From: Phycisphaerales bacterium
GTDB lineage: Bacteria > Planctomycetota > Phycisphaerae > Phycisphaerales > UBA1924
Assembly (NCBI GenBank): GCA_020853975.1
Contig: JADYXW010000022.1
Span: 1 to 62,571 of the forward strand
Length of the DNA stretch: 62,571 nucleotides
Direction of reading: 5' to 3'
Positions within the stretch are counted from its first letter, which is position 1. Every line of letters begins with the position of its first letter. The notes below the pieces were generated by a model. That model did not search any database, was not told the DNA's origin, and saw only the letters and a list, made by a program, of their open reading frames with translations. A program made the position numbers and the translations under genes. This document shows, one piece after another, positions 1 through 9,973 of the stretch.

Positions 1-140
1 GCCATGTCGGCGATTCGAATGAACTCGAACCCGGTGTGGTTGGCATGAACATCGGCGAGGTCGATTCGCACATCGTCGGCGTTGCTGAACCAACCAAGCG
101 TCGTTTCAACGCCGCCCCGATACACACTGAGTCTTACGGT
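1..140 (-). other. possible start of a minus-strand gene running off the window
   Basis: On the minus strand a frame is open from just below an in-frame TAA at 141-143 to the window edge. It encodes about 46 protein-like residues, including RGGVETTLGWFSNADDVRID, with moderately GC-rich third positions. No ATG precedes this segment; the first in-frame alternative start is GTG at 125, and no ribosome binding site is obvious. It could be the N-terminal part of a gene continuing past base 1, or coding debris. I do not recognise the family. Confidence 0.25.
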
Positions 141-166
141 TTACCCCGACCCCAGTCGAACAGTCG

Positions 167-1234
167 TCAGGAGGGCGAGAGAGCCCAAGAAGAAGAGTCG
201 ACCGTTGCGCATGAGTGGCCCCGACGTCGCCGCAGGATGATACAACTCACTCCGAGTGCGAGGGCGAGCACGCTCGAAGGCGCCGGCACGGCGGCCGCAA
301 TTCTGAATCCATACGCGAAATAGTGTTCGCTTGGCCTCGCCCCAGCCGCGCCGCCTTCGATGCGGTCGGCGACCCCAGCCCCAGTCGGAAGCTCCCAAGC
401 CGACCCTCGGACAATTCGTGAGCGGTTTGGGCTAGTGGGGTAGGTGCTCTCCGTGTACTCGCTTGTCGCCCCCGCCACGTCGTACAGGCCCCAGGGCGAG
501 GTGATCTCGTACGACCCCAGCGGGATGAAGAACGGGTTGGGCGACTCGAAGTCGGCGTTGGCTTCGCCGCCGGGGGGCGGGCCGTACAGGTACGGCGAGT
601 CGGTTCCGTTGCTGTACTGCCACCAGCCGCCCACGCTGCCGTCGGGGTTCTGCTTGCTGGGGTCGTAGTGCGAAGCTTTCAGCCACTCGTCCATCGTGGG
701 GATCCAGTAGCGCGCCCCGGGCGAGTGGGCCAGTTGGTCCGTGAAGTTGCCATTGCCATCACCGCCGAACGTGGAGACGTCGTACGCGCCGCTGAGGAAC
801 GCGGCACGCTCAAGGCTCTTGTTGTTGTGGAACCAGTTGGTGAAGATGGCGCACGTACGCCAGGTCGCCCCGCCCGCAGCGAACATCGACCGGGATTCCG
901 AAACAGCGAAAGGCGCAAACTGCCCACCGGCCCAGATCACGGGCACCTCGACCCACGGGATCGGGTCCGGCCTGTGAAGCGCCGCGTTCAAAAACTCAGC
1001 CCACTGGCGCGACGTGACCTCGTACCGCCCGATCTTGTACTCATAGGCGACCGAGCCCCGGTTGTGCTCCAGACGCTGCGTGTTCGTGGACTGGTACGCC
1101 GGATTGCCCGGCGCGCCGATGGTGACAAAGTCGATGCCGGATGGGTCCGGCTGGGCCAGGGCGGGTGCGGCCCACAGGCCGAGAACCAGGGCGACAATGA
1201 CACGCGCATGGGCAAGCCGGCGACGGGGCGTCAT
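167..1234 (-). CDS. PEP-CTERM-anchored formylglycine-enzyme-like (SUMF1 fold) protein
   Basis: The 355-residue protein has an N-terminal signal peptide ending near residue 27 (AAPALAQ). A formylglycine-generating-enzyme-like domain spans about 35-310, with the recognisable stretches YEVTSRQWAEFLNA, PTMDEWLKASHYDP, WGLYDVAGATSEYTES and IVRGSAW. The C-terminus (VPAPSSVLALALG, a hydrophobic helix, then RRRR) is a PEP-CTERM sorting signal, so the protein is probably exported and processed by an exosortase. The cysteine pair of active FGE enzymes, which follows the RGGSW motif, is absent: the segment after RGSAWE has no Cys. It is therefore more likely a structural or binding member than a sulfatase activator. 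About 17 residues follow the RRRR, longer than usual for this signal. Confidence 0.8.
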   Translation of the reverse strand: MTPRRRLAHARVIVALVLGLWAAPALAQPDPSGIDFVTIGAPGNPAYQSTNTQRLEHNRGSVAYEYKIGRYEVTSRQWAEFLNAALHRPDPIPWVEVPVIWAGGQFAPFAVSESRSMFAAGGATWRTCAIFTNWFHNNKSLERAAFLSGAYDVSTFGGDGNGNFTDQLAHSPGARYWIPTMDEWLKASHYDPSKQNPDGSVGGWWQYSNGTDSPYLYGPPPGGEANADFESPNPFFIPLGSYEITSPWGLYDVAGATSEYTESTYPTSPNRSRIVRGSAWELPTGAGVADRIEGGAAGARPSEHYFAYGFRIAAAVPAPSSVLALALGVSCIILRRRRGHSCATVDSSSWALSPS

Positions 1235-1385
1235 GCCTCAACTATGCAACAGGAACTCCCAGCCGCCAGCAAACTTGCAAGATTTCGCCCCCGTGCCCCC
1301 CACCAATCTACTGATCTCCGGCTTCCAGCCATCGTTTACAGCCTCCATGACTCCCTTCCGGCCCGGGCCCTTCCCCCGCCCCACC

Positions 1386-1391
1386 TACCAT
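1386..1391 (+). promoter_or_regulatory. -10-like TACCAT 8 nt before the lepA ATG
   Basis: TACCAT ends 8 nt before the lepA start codon and there is no Shine-Dalgarno in between. It belongs to the recurring TAnnnT-N5-9-start pattern in this window, which would put the transcription start at or near the ATG. No good -35 is visible. Confidence 0.4.
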
Positions 1392-1399
1392 TGCCCGCA

Positions 1400-3415
<2,016 letters not shown>

Positions 3416-3645
3416 ACGCCCCAGCCCTGCGTCGCCCCTCAGCGGTATTCGGCCCCCTCATCGGTCCCAACCGTAGTTTGTTCCTCGCGGCCAGCGTGGC
3501 TCGGCGGGAATGAGTGAGTCCGGGTTGACACACAATTCCTCTTGCGTTGCAAGGAGGGGTTGATATCTTCTTCCTCTTCCGGGAAACGGGCGCCCGATGC
3601 ACGGGCATTCCGTTGAATGATCCGATAAGTCAGAGGGAGAAGAGC

Positions 3646-4365
3646 ATGCGTCACCGCGCCGTCGCCGCCTCAGTCATCGCTACGTTCGTCACGCCAGTCC
3701 TTGCGCAGAACGTCGCGCTGAACAAGCCAGTCTCGATCGTGGCCGGCGCGGGCAGTGTTCTACCCCCGGCGGCGCCTCCGAGCGTCGTCACGGACGGTGT
3801 GTTCCTGAACGAGATCACCGCGTATCACGAAGCCACAGCCGTCGCAGGCTCCATCCGCTGGAACACAGGCGCCGCGGGCTCCACAACGATCGAGATCCAG
3901 TTAGGCGGCCTCTTCACCATTGACGGGATCATCGTGCAGGCCGATGACAATGACGCCCTCGCCGTCTCGTACCTGGGACCCGATGGCACCTTCCTGCCGC
4001 TCTACAACGTACCTTACGTATCGGTCGGGTTCGGCTTCAGAACTCGCCCCGGCCCCAGCCACACGACCTACGCAAACCTGACCCCTGTCGAGACCACCAC
4101 AATCCGAGTGACCAACGCCGGTGGAGACGGGTACTACGGCATTTCCGAGCTACAGCTCCGCGGTGTCGCCGTGAGCCCTCCGTGCGATCCCGACCTCAAC
4201 CAGGACGGCAACGTCGACCAGGACGATGTCGGGTACCTGATCAACGTGGTCGGCGGCGGCGACAACCCCACCGGCATCGATCCTGACTTCAACCAGGACG
4301 GAAACGTCGATCAGGACGACGTCACCGCGATCATCAACGTGGTCGCGGGCGGCGAGTGTCCCTAG
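3646..4365 (+). CDS. secreted dockerin protein with a discoidin-like domain
   Basis: The 239-residue protein starts at an ATG preceded by GAGGGAGA. The signal peptide is residues 1-21 (ending TPVLAQ). Residues about 22-175 resemble the discoidin / F5-8 type C fold: NVALNKPVSI opening, then ITAYHEATAV and a closing GISELQLRG, a carbohydrate-binding type. The C-terminal 62 residues are a duplicated calcium-loop dockerin: CDPDLNQDGNVDQDDV and DPDFNQDGNVDQDDV, ending GGECP. It is probably exported and attached to a surface or extracellular matrix. It is convergent with the serine hydrolase downstream. The discoidin assignment is by pattern and moderate; the dockerin is clear. Confidence 0.85.
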   Translation: MRHRAVAASVIATFVTPVLAQNVALNKPVSIVAGAGSVLPPAAPPSVVTDGVFLNEITAYHEATAVAGSIRWNTGAAGSTTIEIQLGGLFTIDGIIVQADDNDALAVSYLGPDGTFLPLYNVPYVSVGFGFRTRPGPSHTTYANLTPVETTTIRVTNAGGDGYYGISELQLRGVAVSPPCDPDLNQDGNVDQDDVGYLINVVGGGDNPTGIDPDFNQDGNVDQDDVTAIINVVAGGECP

Positions 4366-4555
4366 CCAGACACCGCACCCAACACCCTTGGCCACTCGGG
4401 TGCGGGCCTCGCTCATGGGCCCCTCATCTCCTCCATATCAGCTTCTTTCCCGGCCTCGTCCCCGTCCTGCTCAGACTGCAACGACCGGAAGCTCGCACAG
4501 GCTCCGCCGTGGCCGTACGCGATGCAAACGCGGCAGCGGCCCCCGCTCGATCTCC

Positions 4556-5701
4556 CTACCTCCTCTCGATCGCCCCCACCACGCGCTTTATGAACTCCCC
4601 CATCGCCTCTCCGCCCTTGTGCCAGCGCCACACCAGCACCAGGTCATGCTCCGGGTCGATCCAGATCGTGTTGCTCCCCGCGCCGACCGCGGCGAAGCTT
4701 GATGCGGGCGCCCCGGGCCAGCGCTCCGTCGTGTTGAGCCACCACAGATAGCCATACCCCGGCTGCACGCCCTGCTGGCTCGTCGCCTCGCGGAGCCACC
4801 CCTCGGAGACCACGCGCCGGCCGCCCCACTCGCCACGCCGCAGCACCATCAGCCCGAACCGCGCATGGTCGAGCGTGCTCATCCACAGGCCCCCGCCCCA
4901 GCGCGTCCCGCCGCTGACCGAGGGCATGGGCGTGCCGCCAACGTCCACCATTGAGTTCGCGTAGGCGTGATAGCGCCACGTGCCCGAGGCGCCGATGGGG
5001 TCCATGATCTCGGCTTTGAGCACGTCGGGAAGCGGGCGTTTCCAGAGCCTCAGCAGCGACAGTGCCAGGCGGTTCACCCGCACATCGTTGTACTCGTAGT
5101 ACGTACCGGGCTCCCGGATCTCGCGTGGCCGTCGCTCGTCGCGCCCGAACTCTTCGTGACCGATGAAGGTGCTTGCCTTGCCGAACACCTCGCCCTGCCA
5201 CTCGCTGGTATGCGTCGCGTGGTGCTGCCACGTGACCCTCGCGTTGTGCGGGTCGTCATAGCCGCCATCGTGTACGGAGCGCGCGACGGGGTCGGTCACA
5301 CTCCCGATCAGCCCGCGGTCGATCGTGACCCCCAGGATCGTGGACAGATAGCTCTTCGCGACGCTGTACGTCGGGTCCACCGCCGACGTGTCGCCCCACT
5401 CGGCGGCGATGTACCCATGCCGGATGATCACGCCGTTGGTGAGCGCCCTCGTGGTCGGCACGGGCCCGAGGGGCCTGCCGAAGATCGCCTCCTGCGTCGA
5501 GAAGTCGCGGGGCATGTCCGTCTCCTGCCCTCTGGCCCAGGCCACGGCATCGGCGAGCAGCGGCGCATCAAAGCCGAGCGACGCCGGGTCGCGGCGGGCC
5601 CACTCGCCGCGTGGCGGGGTGTACGGGCGCGGGGCGTGCGGCGCAGAGCAACCGACGATGAAGCCCAGGGCCAGAAGCCACGCCGCGAAGAGGTGACGCA
5701 T
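4556..5701 (-). CDS. class C beta-lactamase-fold serine hydrolase lipoprotein
   Basis: The 381-residue protein starts at ATG 5701. A lipoprotein signal ends at Cys18 (GFIVGC), so it should be membrane-anchored in the periplasm. The nucleophile motif is S113-V-A-K116 (SxxK). The second motif region reads YEYND, in place of the usual YxN. The C-terminal region AVGAGSNTIWIDPEHDLVLV matches the final strand that carries the third motif in this fold. Members include esterases, D-aminopeptidases and penicillin-binding-protein-like enzymes; the substrate cannot be read here. The gene is divergent from the kelch-dockerin gene, with 153 bp between. A longer frame upstream to 6229 overlaps that gene and is rejected. 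Confidence 0.85.
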   Translation of the reverse strand: MRHLFAAWLLALGFIVGCSAPHAPRPYTPPRGEWARRDPASLGFDAPLLADAVAWARGQETDMPRDFSTQEAIFGRPLGPVPTTRALTNGVIIRHGYIAAEWGDTSAVDPTYSVAKSYLSTILGVTIDRGLIGSVTDPVARSVHDGGYDDPHNARVTWQHHATHTSEWQGEVFGKASTFIGHEEFGRDERRPREIREPGTYYEYNDVRVNRLALSLLRLWKRPLPDVLKAEIMDPIGASGTWRYHAYANSMVDVGGTPMPSVSGGTRWGGGLWMSTLDHARFGLMVLRRGEWGGRRVVSEGWLREATSQQGVQPGYGYLWWLNTTERWPGAPASSFAAVGAGSNTIWIDPEHDLVLVWRWHKGGEAMGEFIKRVVGAIERR

Positions 5702-5707
5702 GGGGGC

Positions 5708-5713
5708 AGTGTA
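5708..5713 (-). promoter_or_regulatory. -10-like TACACT 6 nt before the serine hydrolase ATG
   Basis: Read on the minus strand, TACACT ends 6 nt before ATG 5701 and no Shine-Dalgarno lies between. This matches the leaderless-type spacing seen at other genes here. Confidence 0.4.
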
Positions 5714-5777
5714 CATGCGGCACCGGCCCGCATTTCCGAGTGGTTGCCGAGCCCTCGCCGGCGCCGCACAAATGGCC

Positions 5778-5806
5778 TTGGCGGAACGTGCCCGTTCCAG
5801 TACCAT
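5778..5806 (+). promoter_or_regulatory. candidate promoter with a palindrome in its spacer
   Basis: TTGGCG at 5778-5783 and TACCAT at 5801-5806 are 17 bp apart. A perfect inverted repeat, GGAACG-TGCC-CGTTCC, occupies 5783-5798, almost exactly the spacer. A repressor bound there would block RNA polymerase. It would drive the kelch-dockerin gene starting at 5855. The promoter is inferred; the palindrome is seen directly. Confidence 0.4.
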
Positions 5807-5854
5807 GCACCGGGGGACCGCGATGGGCGTGGACTCTCCCAAGAGGGCCCGACC

Positions 5855-6994
5855 ATGCGCCTCGCCACCATCGCGTGCCTGTTTCTGTCCCCCCCCGCCC
5901 TCGCCCAGTGCCTGAACTGGGCTAGCGCCGGCACCACGGGCCCCTCGCCCCGCCAGGACATGTTCATCGTCGCCGACAGGGCCAACCACAACATCGTGCA
6001 GTTCGGCGGCTATCGGGGCGGCGTCGGGTTCAACAACGAAACCTGGCTCCACGATGGCGAGGCCTGGGCGCAGGTCTTCCCGCCTCTGTCCCCTTCCGCG
6101 CGTGGTCACTACGCCATCGCCTTCGACGCGCTGCGTAGCCGCGTGATCCTGTTCGGCGGCACCGAGACGGGCTCCAACTACCTCGCCGACACCTGGGCGT
6201 GGAACGGCGCCACGCGTACGTGGTCGCAACTTTCGCCACCCGCCTCACCCACGGGCCGCCTGAATCACAACATGGTGTACGACGCGGCGCGCGACCGCAT
6301 CGTGCTCTTCGGCGGCTCGACCGCCGCCGGCGCCAGCAGCCAGACCTGGCTCTTCAACGGCACCACATGGACGCAGGCCTTTCCCGCCACCACGCCCACG
6401 ATCCGCACCGCGTACGCCATGACCTATGACCCCGTGCGCCAGCGAGTGATCATGTTTGGCGGCATCCCCACCACCTCCGCGCCCACGTACGAGTGGGACG
6501 GCACCAACTGGACATTGACCGCGACCACCGGCCCCGCGCCGCGCCTCTATGTCGCCATGTCCTTCGACGAGGGCCTCGGGAAGACCATCCTCTCCTGCGG
6601 CGAGCTCCCCGGCGCCACCGGCAGGTACAACGACACCTGGTCCTACGACGGCACCACCTGGGAGCTGCTCAGCGTGGGCGTCCCCGGCGTCGCACGCGAC
6701 CAGAACGGTCAGGCGTACCTGCCCGGCATGGGCACGGTCATCTTCGGCGGCTATGCGGGCGCGGGCGATGTCCGCCGCGACACGTGGGTGCTCACCTGCA
6801 CCTCGCCGCCCTGTGACGCCGACTTCACCTGCGATGGCAACGTGAACCAGGACGACGTGGCCTGCCTGATCGACGCCCTCGCGGGCAACCCGGGGTGCGA
6901 GTGCAAGCCGCTGGACTTCAACAACGACGGCAACACCGACCAAGACGACGTCACGGCGCTCATCAACGTCGTCGCGGGCGGCGACTGCCCGTGA
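5855..6994 (+). CDS. secreted kelch-repeat dockerin protein
   Basis: The 379-residue protein has a signal peptide at residues 1-18 (ending PPALAQ). The body is a run of kelch / galactose-oxidase-type blades: about six repeats carry RVILFGG, RIVLFGG or RVIMFGG-type strands followed by DTW or QTW, so it should form a beta-propeller. The C-terminus is a cysteine-rich variant of the duplicated dockerin: CDGNVNQDDVACLID, then GCECKPLDFNNDGN, ending GGDCP. Kelch propellers usually bind proteins or glycans; no catalytic site is evident. The ATG at 5855 is chosen because it opens the signal peptide; the frame is open much further upstream, but antisense to the serine hydrolase gene. Confidence 0.88.
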   Translation: MRLATIACLFLSPPALAQCLNWASAGTTGPSPRQDMFIVADRANHNIVQFGGYRGGVGFNNETWLHDGEAWAQVFPPLSPSARGHYAIAFDALRSRVILFGGTETGSNYLADTWAWNGATRTWSQLSPPASPTGRLNHNMVYDAARDRIVLFGGSTAAGASSQTWLFNGTTWTQAFPATTPTIRTAYAMTYDPVRQRVIMFGGIPTTSAPTYEWDGTNWTLTATTGPAPRLYVAMSFDEGLGKTILSCGELPGATGRYNDTWSYDGTTWELLSVGVPGVARDQNGQAYLPGMGTVIFGGYAGAGDVRRDTWVLTCTSPPCDADFTCDGNVNQDDVACLIDALAGNPGCECKPLDFNNDGNTDQDDVTALINVVAGGDCP

Positions 6995-7110
6995 GCACCA
7001 GCGAGCGCCGAGCCAGTTCGGGGTTTGAACATGGGGTGGCGCGCGATTCCGACGCTCCTGATCTCGCCGGGGGCTGCCCGCCGTACACCAAAGAGTCTTG
7101 ACACGACGGG

Positions 7111-7116
7111 TACACT
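7111..7116 (+). promoter_or_regulatory. -10-like TACACT upstream of the 7140 dockerin gene
   Basis: TACACT lies 23 nt before the ATG and the Shine-Dalgarno AAAGGAGA is at 7125-7132, giving a short leadered transcript. A TTGACA at 7098-7103 is only 7 nt upstream, too close to be its -35. Confidence 0.3.
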
Positions 7117-7139
7117 CACGCTCCAAAGGAGAAGTTGTC

Positions 7140-7949
7140 ATGCCGATTGTTTCCCGTCTGAGTCGCTCCCTTGTAACCCTCACGCTCCTCACTTCATTCT
7201 CGGCCGTTGCGCAGCTCACTCCCGTCCCGATCGGAAGCGCCGCCAACAGCAACCTGCGCACGTACACCGGCGGGAGCAACTACCCCGTCGCTCCCGCCAC
7301 ACTCGTCATCGGCGGCGTGCCCTTTGACCTCACGCCCCACCCAGGCAGCAGCAACTCGCTCGGCGTCATGCAAAACCCCACCGGCAACTCCCAGCTCAGT
7401 CTCTTTACCAGTGTTCCCAACGCCGCCCGGGTCTACGCCCTCATCAACTCCGCATGGGGCCGGCTCGACGCCATCAATGGCCGCATCGAGTTCGTCGGCA
7501 CCAACGGCGCCTTCGCGTCCTTCAACCTCGTGCAGGGCCAGACCATCCGCGATCACTGGACCGCGTACAACCAGGTCATCACCAACCCCACGATCGTGAC
7601 CATGTCCTGGCCCAGCGGCGTCCGATTCGACCGTCAGACGTTCGAACTCCCGCCGGCCTTTCACACCGAGACCCTCACCGAAATCCGCCTGGTCGGCACC
7701 AATGCCGGTCAACCGCAGGGCGCCGCCTTTCTGGCGGGAGTGACGGTGGAGGCGGTAATCCCCCCCTGCGATCCCGACGTCAACTGCGATGGCAGCGCCG
7801 ACCAGGACGACGTGGTCTGCCTCATCGACGCCATCGGCGGCAACCTCGATTGCATTTGCACCTCGCTGGACTTCAACAACGACGGCAACGCAGACCAGGA
7901 CGACGTGACCGCACTCATCAGCGTCGTTGCGGGCGGCGACTGCCCGTAG
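7140..7949 (+). CDS. secreted dockerin protein, unknown body domain
   Basis: The 269-residue protein starts at ATG 7140 behind a strong AAAGGAGA site. The signal peptide is about residues 1-23 (ending FSAVAQ). The central region (about 24-205) is rich in small and polar residues, lacks recognisable motifs and looks like a beta-sandwich. It contains ARVYALINSAWGRLDAINGR and a later ETLTEIRLVGTNAG strand. The last 60 residues are the cysteine-rich dockerin subtype (CDPDVNCDGSADQDDVVCLID, GGDCP end), very similar to the kelch protein's. Three zinc-ribbon membrane protein genes follow on the same strand, the first 45 bp away. Confidence 0.85.
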   Translation: MPIVSRLSRSLVTLTLLTSFSAVAQLTPVPIGSAANSNLRTYTGGSNYPVAPATLVIGGVPFDLTPHPGSSNSLGVMQNPTGNSQLSLFTSVPNAARVYALINSAWGRLDAINGRIEFVGTNGAFASFNLVQGQTIRDHWTAYNQVITNPTIVTMSWPSGVRFDRQTFELPPAFHTETLTEIRLVGTNAGQPQGAAFLAGVTVEAVIPPCDPDVNCDGSADQDDVVCLIDAIGGNLDCICTSLDFNNDGNADQDDVTALISVVAGGDCP

Positions 7950-7994
7950 GCCGCGCTGCAACCAGCGGGCCCGAACTCCGGTACCGCGGGTTAG

Positions 7995-8447
7995 ATGACT
8001 CGCGGCGACTGCCCCATCTGCGGCTATGACCGGTCCGGTGACGCCTCGGAGCGGTGCCCGGAGTGCGGCACCACCGAGCGGCCCAAGCCCGCGCCAGAGA
8101 GATTGACCCCGATTCTCCGCCGGACGCTCTACGCCGCGGCGGCGGTCGGACTACTCCTGTACTACAAGATGGCCGCGAGTACCTATCGGTTCGGTGTGGC
8201 AATCGACTGGGACCACCCGGGCCGATGGCTCTCTGCTGACCGGATCAGCCGGATTCTTCTCACGTGCCCCGTCGGGGCGCTCGCCGCGGCAGCGGTCATC
8301 GTCCGCTTCCGCCCTGACGGACTCGGACGACTGCCTTGGGAATGGGAGATTCTCGTGCAACTGGTGCTTGCCATCATCACTTTGATGGGCATCATCGGCC
8401 TGCTCTTCGCATTCCCGACCCGCACGTGGGGCAGCGTCCGGCTCTGA
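7995..8447 (+). CDS. zinc-ribbon membrane protein (duplicate copy 1)
   Basis: The 150-residue protein opens with a zinc ribbon: Cys6 and Cys9 (CPIC), Cys21 and Cys24 (CPEC). Three hydrophobic segments follow, near residues 46-58, 86-104 and 122-142, so it is an integral membrane protein with a cytoplasmic zinc finger. A WDHPGRW motif sits between the first two segments. The first 62 coding bases from 8007 are almost identical to the next gene at 8522. I know no function for this family. Confidence 0.75.
   Translation: MTRGDCPICGYDRSGDASERCPECGTTERPKPAPERLTPILRRTLYAAAAVGLLLYYKMAASTYRFGVAIDWDHPGRWLSADRISRILLTCPVGALAAAAVIVRFRPDGLGRLPWEWEILVQLVLAIITLMGIIGLLFAFPTRTWGSVRL
8007..8068 (+). repeat. 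62-bp direct repeat, copy 1
   Basis: This stretch matches 8522-8583 at 60 of 62 positions and covers the zinc-ribbon codons of two adjacent genes. Identity falls sharply downstream, so either the duplication has diverged around a constrained finger or a local gene-conversion event kept the 5' ends alike. Confidence 0.85.
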
Positions 8448-8509
8448 CCGCCAACCCCACCCTCGAACGCTGCAGCCTCCCCCGTCCTGCCGCGGTACAC
8501 GAACAGCGC

Positions 8510-8941
8510 ATGCCGCCCACGGACTGCCCCATCTGCGGCTATGACCGGTCCGGTGACGCCTCGGCGCGGTGCCCGCAGTGCGGGTCTCGCGAGCGAGGCG
8601 AAGAACGCGCGCTTCGGTTTCTGACGTGCTGCCGGCTGTCGCCCGGGCTGCTGGCCCTCTCGGCCCTCGGGCTCCATTCACTCATCATCTCGGAGACGTA
8701 TTCGCGGGGAGTGTGGCCCGATTGGAACCACCCCGACGCATGGTGGACGCCGGACCGGACCGGGAGGCTGCTCGTCGTGTCCTTCTGCGCCCTCGTGCTC
8801 GCGTTCGTGTTCGTCTGGCTGCACCGCCCGGCGCGGCTGCAACGGCTCGACGCCGAACTGCAACTGGCGCTCTCGGTCCTGAGCCTCATCGCGGCCGCCG
8901 CCCTCACCTTTGTGACACTCGCCTGGCTTGATTTCATCTGA
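8510..8941 (+). CDS. zinc-ribbon membrane protein (duplicate copy 2)
   Basis: The 143-residue protein starts at ATG 8510, which aligns with the preceding paralogue's start. The zinc ribbon has Cys6, Cys9, Cys21 and Cys24 with the same DCPICGYDRSGDAS core. Three membrane segments follow, and DWNHPDAWW corresponds to DWDHPGRW in copy 1. Outside the finger and that loop the two proteins have diverged strongly. The frame is open upstream to 8336, but that part overlaps the previous gene and is not part of it. Confidence 0.75.
   Translation: MPPTDCPICGYDRSGDASARCPQCGSRERGEERALRFLTCCRLSPGLLALSALGLHSLIISETYSRGVWPDWNHPDAWWTPDRTGRLLVVSFCALVLAFVFVWLHRPARLQRLDAELQLALSVLSLIAAAALTFVTLAWLDFI
8522..8583 (+). 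repeat. 62-bp direct repeat, copy 2
   Basis: Partner of 8007-8068, with two mismatches in 62 bp. Both fall in the second half of the zinc-ribbon coding sequence. Confidence 0.85.
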
Positions 8942-9055
8942 CGGGCCGCCCAAAGCTCCCGTCACGCCGAAAGCGGTGCGGCGCGATTCCCAACTGATCG
9001 GACCGTGCGCTAGAGTCGCGGCAGACCCGCCCCGCAGAGGAGGCCACTCGCGCGA

Positions 9056-9973
9056 ATGTCACTGCCCACGTCCACTCCAATCGCTCCCGCGCCCGGGCCG
9101 GCGGTATCGCAGGCCCGCTGCATCCATTGCACGTACGACCTGAAGGGCATCGCGTCCCGCGGCGTGTGCCCGGAGTGCGGGAAGCCGATCTGGCACTCCA
9201 CCCGCGTCGTCGGGGGCGGCCTCGCCGCGTGGGAGGCTCAGCGCGCCGCGGTCGCCTCCCGCTACGCCGCACGCTCCGTCTCGACCTGGATCTGGGCCAT
9301 CATCGGCGTCATCGTTTCCTCGCTCACCGGCACGTTCGGCCTGCCGCTCATCCCCGCGATCACGTCGGCGGTCGTCGCGGTCCTGCTCTGCGTGCTCCAC
9401 CTTCACTTCACGTGGCGATTCCTCGCGAACCTGCCCGGTGACGCCTCCCGGCGGCTGCGGTGGATGCCCGCGGCGGGTGTCGCGGGCATTCTCATGACGC
9501 TCGGCCTCTTCGCGGTCGTGAAGCTCGTGGGCGCTCGCCCGTGGCCCGCGAGCATCGCAGAACAGATGCAGTCCACCCTTCACGCGCTCTTCGTCTGTTT
9601 GGGCTGCACGCATGTCTCGATCGTCATGGCGCTGCTGAGGCCGTACGCCCACCCCGTGCTCGCCCCCGAAAAGGCCACACAGTTCATCTCCACCGCGGGC
9701 CGGGCGCGCTCGACCTTTCTCTTCATGCTGGCGTACCTGGTCGTCCGCTGGACGCCGCTCTACGGCAACTCGTGGGTGCAGCTCGGCGCCCTGGTGCTGT
9801 GGTGCATGGTCATCGCGTTCGCATTCTCCGTCGCCGACCGCCTGAAGCGGCTGGCCAAGGCGCTCGACGCCGCATGGAAGGCACAGCCCGCGGCCGAGCC
9901 GGCTCAGCCGGTCTCTCCCAGCCTGCCGAGGATGTCGACCACACCCTCGACCTCGGGCAACGCCGAGACGTAA
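9056..9973 (+). CDS. zinc-ribbon multi-pass membrane protein
   Basis: The 305-residue protein has a zinc ribbon with Cys22, Cys25, Cys38 and Cys41 (CIHCTYDLKGIAS, CPECGKPI), then about six or seven hydrophobic segments between residues 77 and 265. GAGGAGG at 9039-9045 is the likely ribosome site and a TAGAGT at 9011-9016 may be its -10. The C-terminal tail (rich in Ala, Pro and Ser) overlaps the convergent HAD phosphatase gene by 70 bp. It belongs to the same broad family as 7995, 8510 and 55045. No enzymatic motif is visible. Confidence 0.75.
   Translation: MSLPTSTPIAPAPGPAVSQARCIHCTYDLKGIASRGVCPECGKPIWHSTRVVGGGLAAWEAQRAAVASRYAARSVSTWIWAIIGVIVSSLTGTFGLPLIPAITSAVVAVLLCVLHLHFTWRFLANLPGDASRRLRWMPAAGVAGILMTLGLFAVVKLVGARPWPASIAEQMQSTLHALFVCLGCTHVSIVMALLRPYAHPVLAPEKATQFISTAGRARSTFLFMLAYLVVRWTPLYGNSWVQLGALVLWCMVIAFAFSVADRLKRLAKALDAAWKAQPAAEPAQPVSPSLPRMSTTPSTSGNAET

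Noticed and set aside
668..1399. Open frame extending lepA upstream by 244 codons
   Set aside because: The extension is antisense to the FGE-like gene and not LepA-like; the family N-terminus begins a few residues after ATG 1400.
3525..3530. TTGACA ahead of the dockerin gene at 3646 as a promoter
   Set aside because: No acceptable -10 at 16-18 bp; the nearest TATCTT is spaced wrongly.
4373..4405. CCGCACCC / GGGTGCGG hairpin after the 3646 gene as a terminator
   Set aside because: The 17-nt loop is large and no T-run follows.
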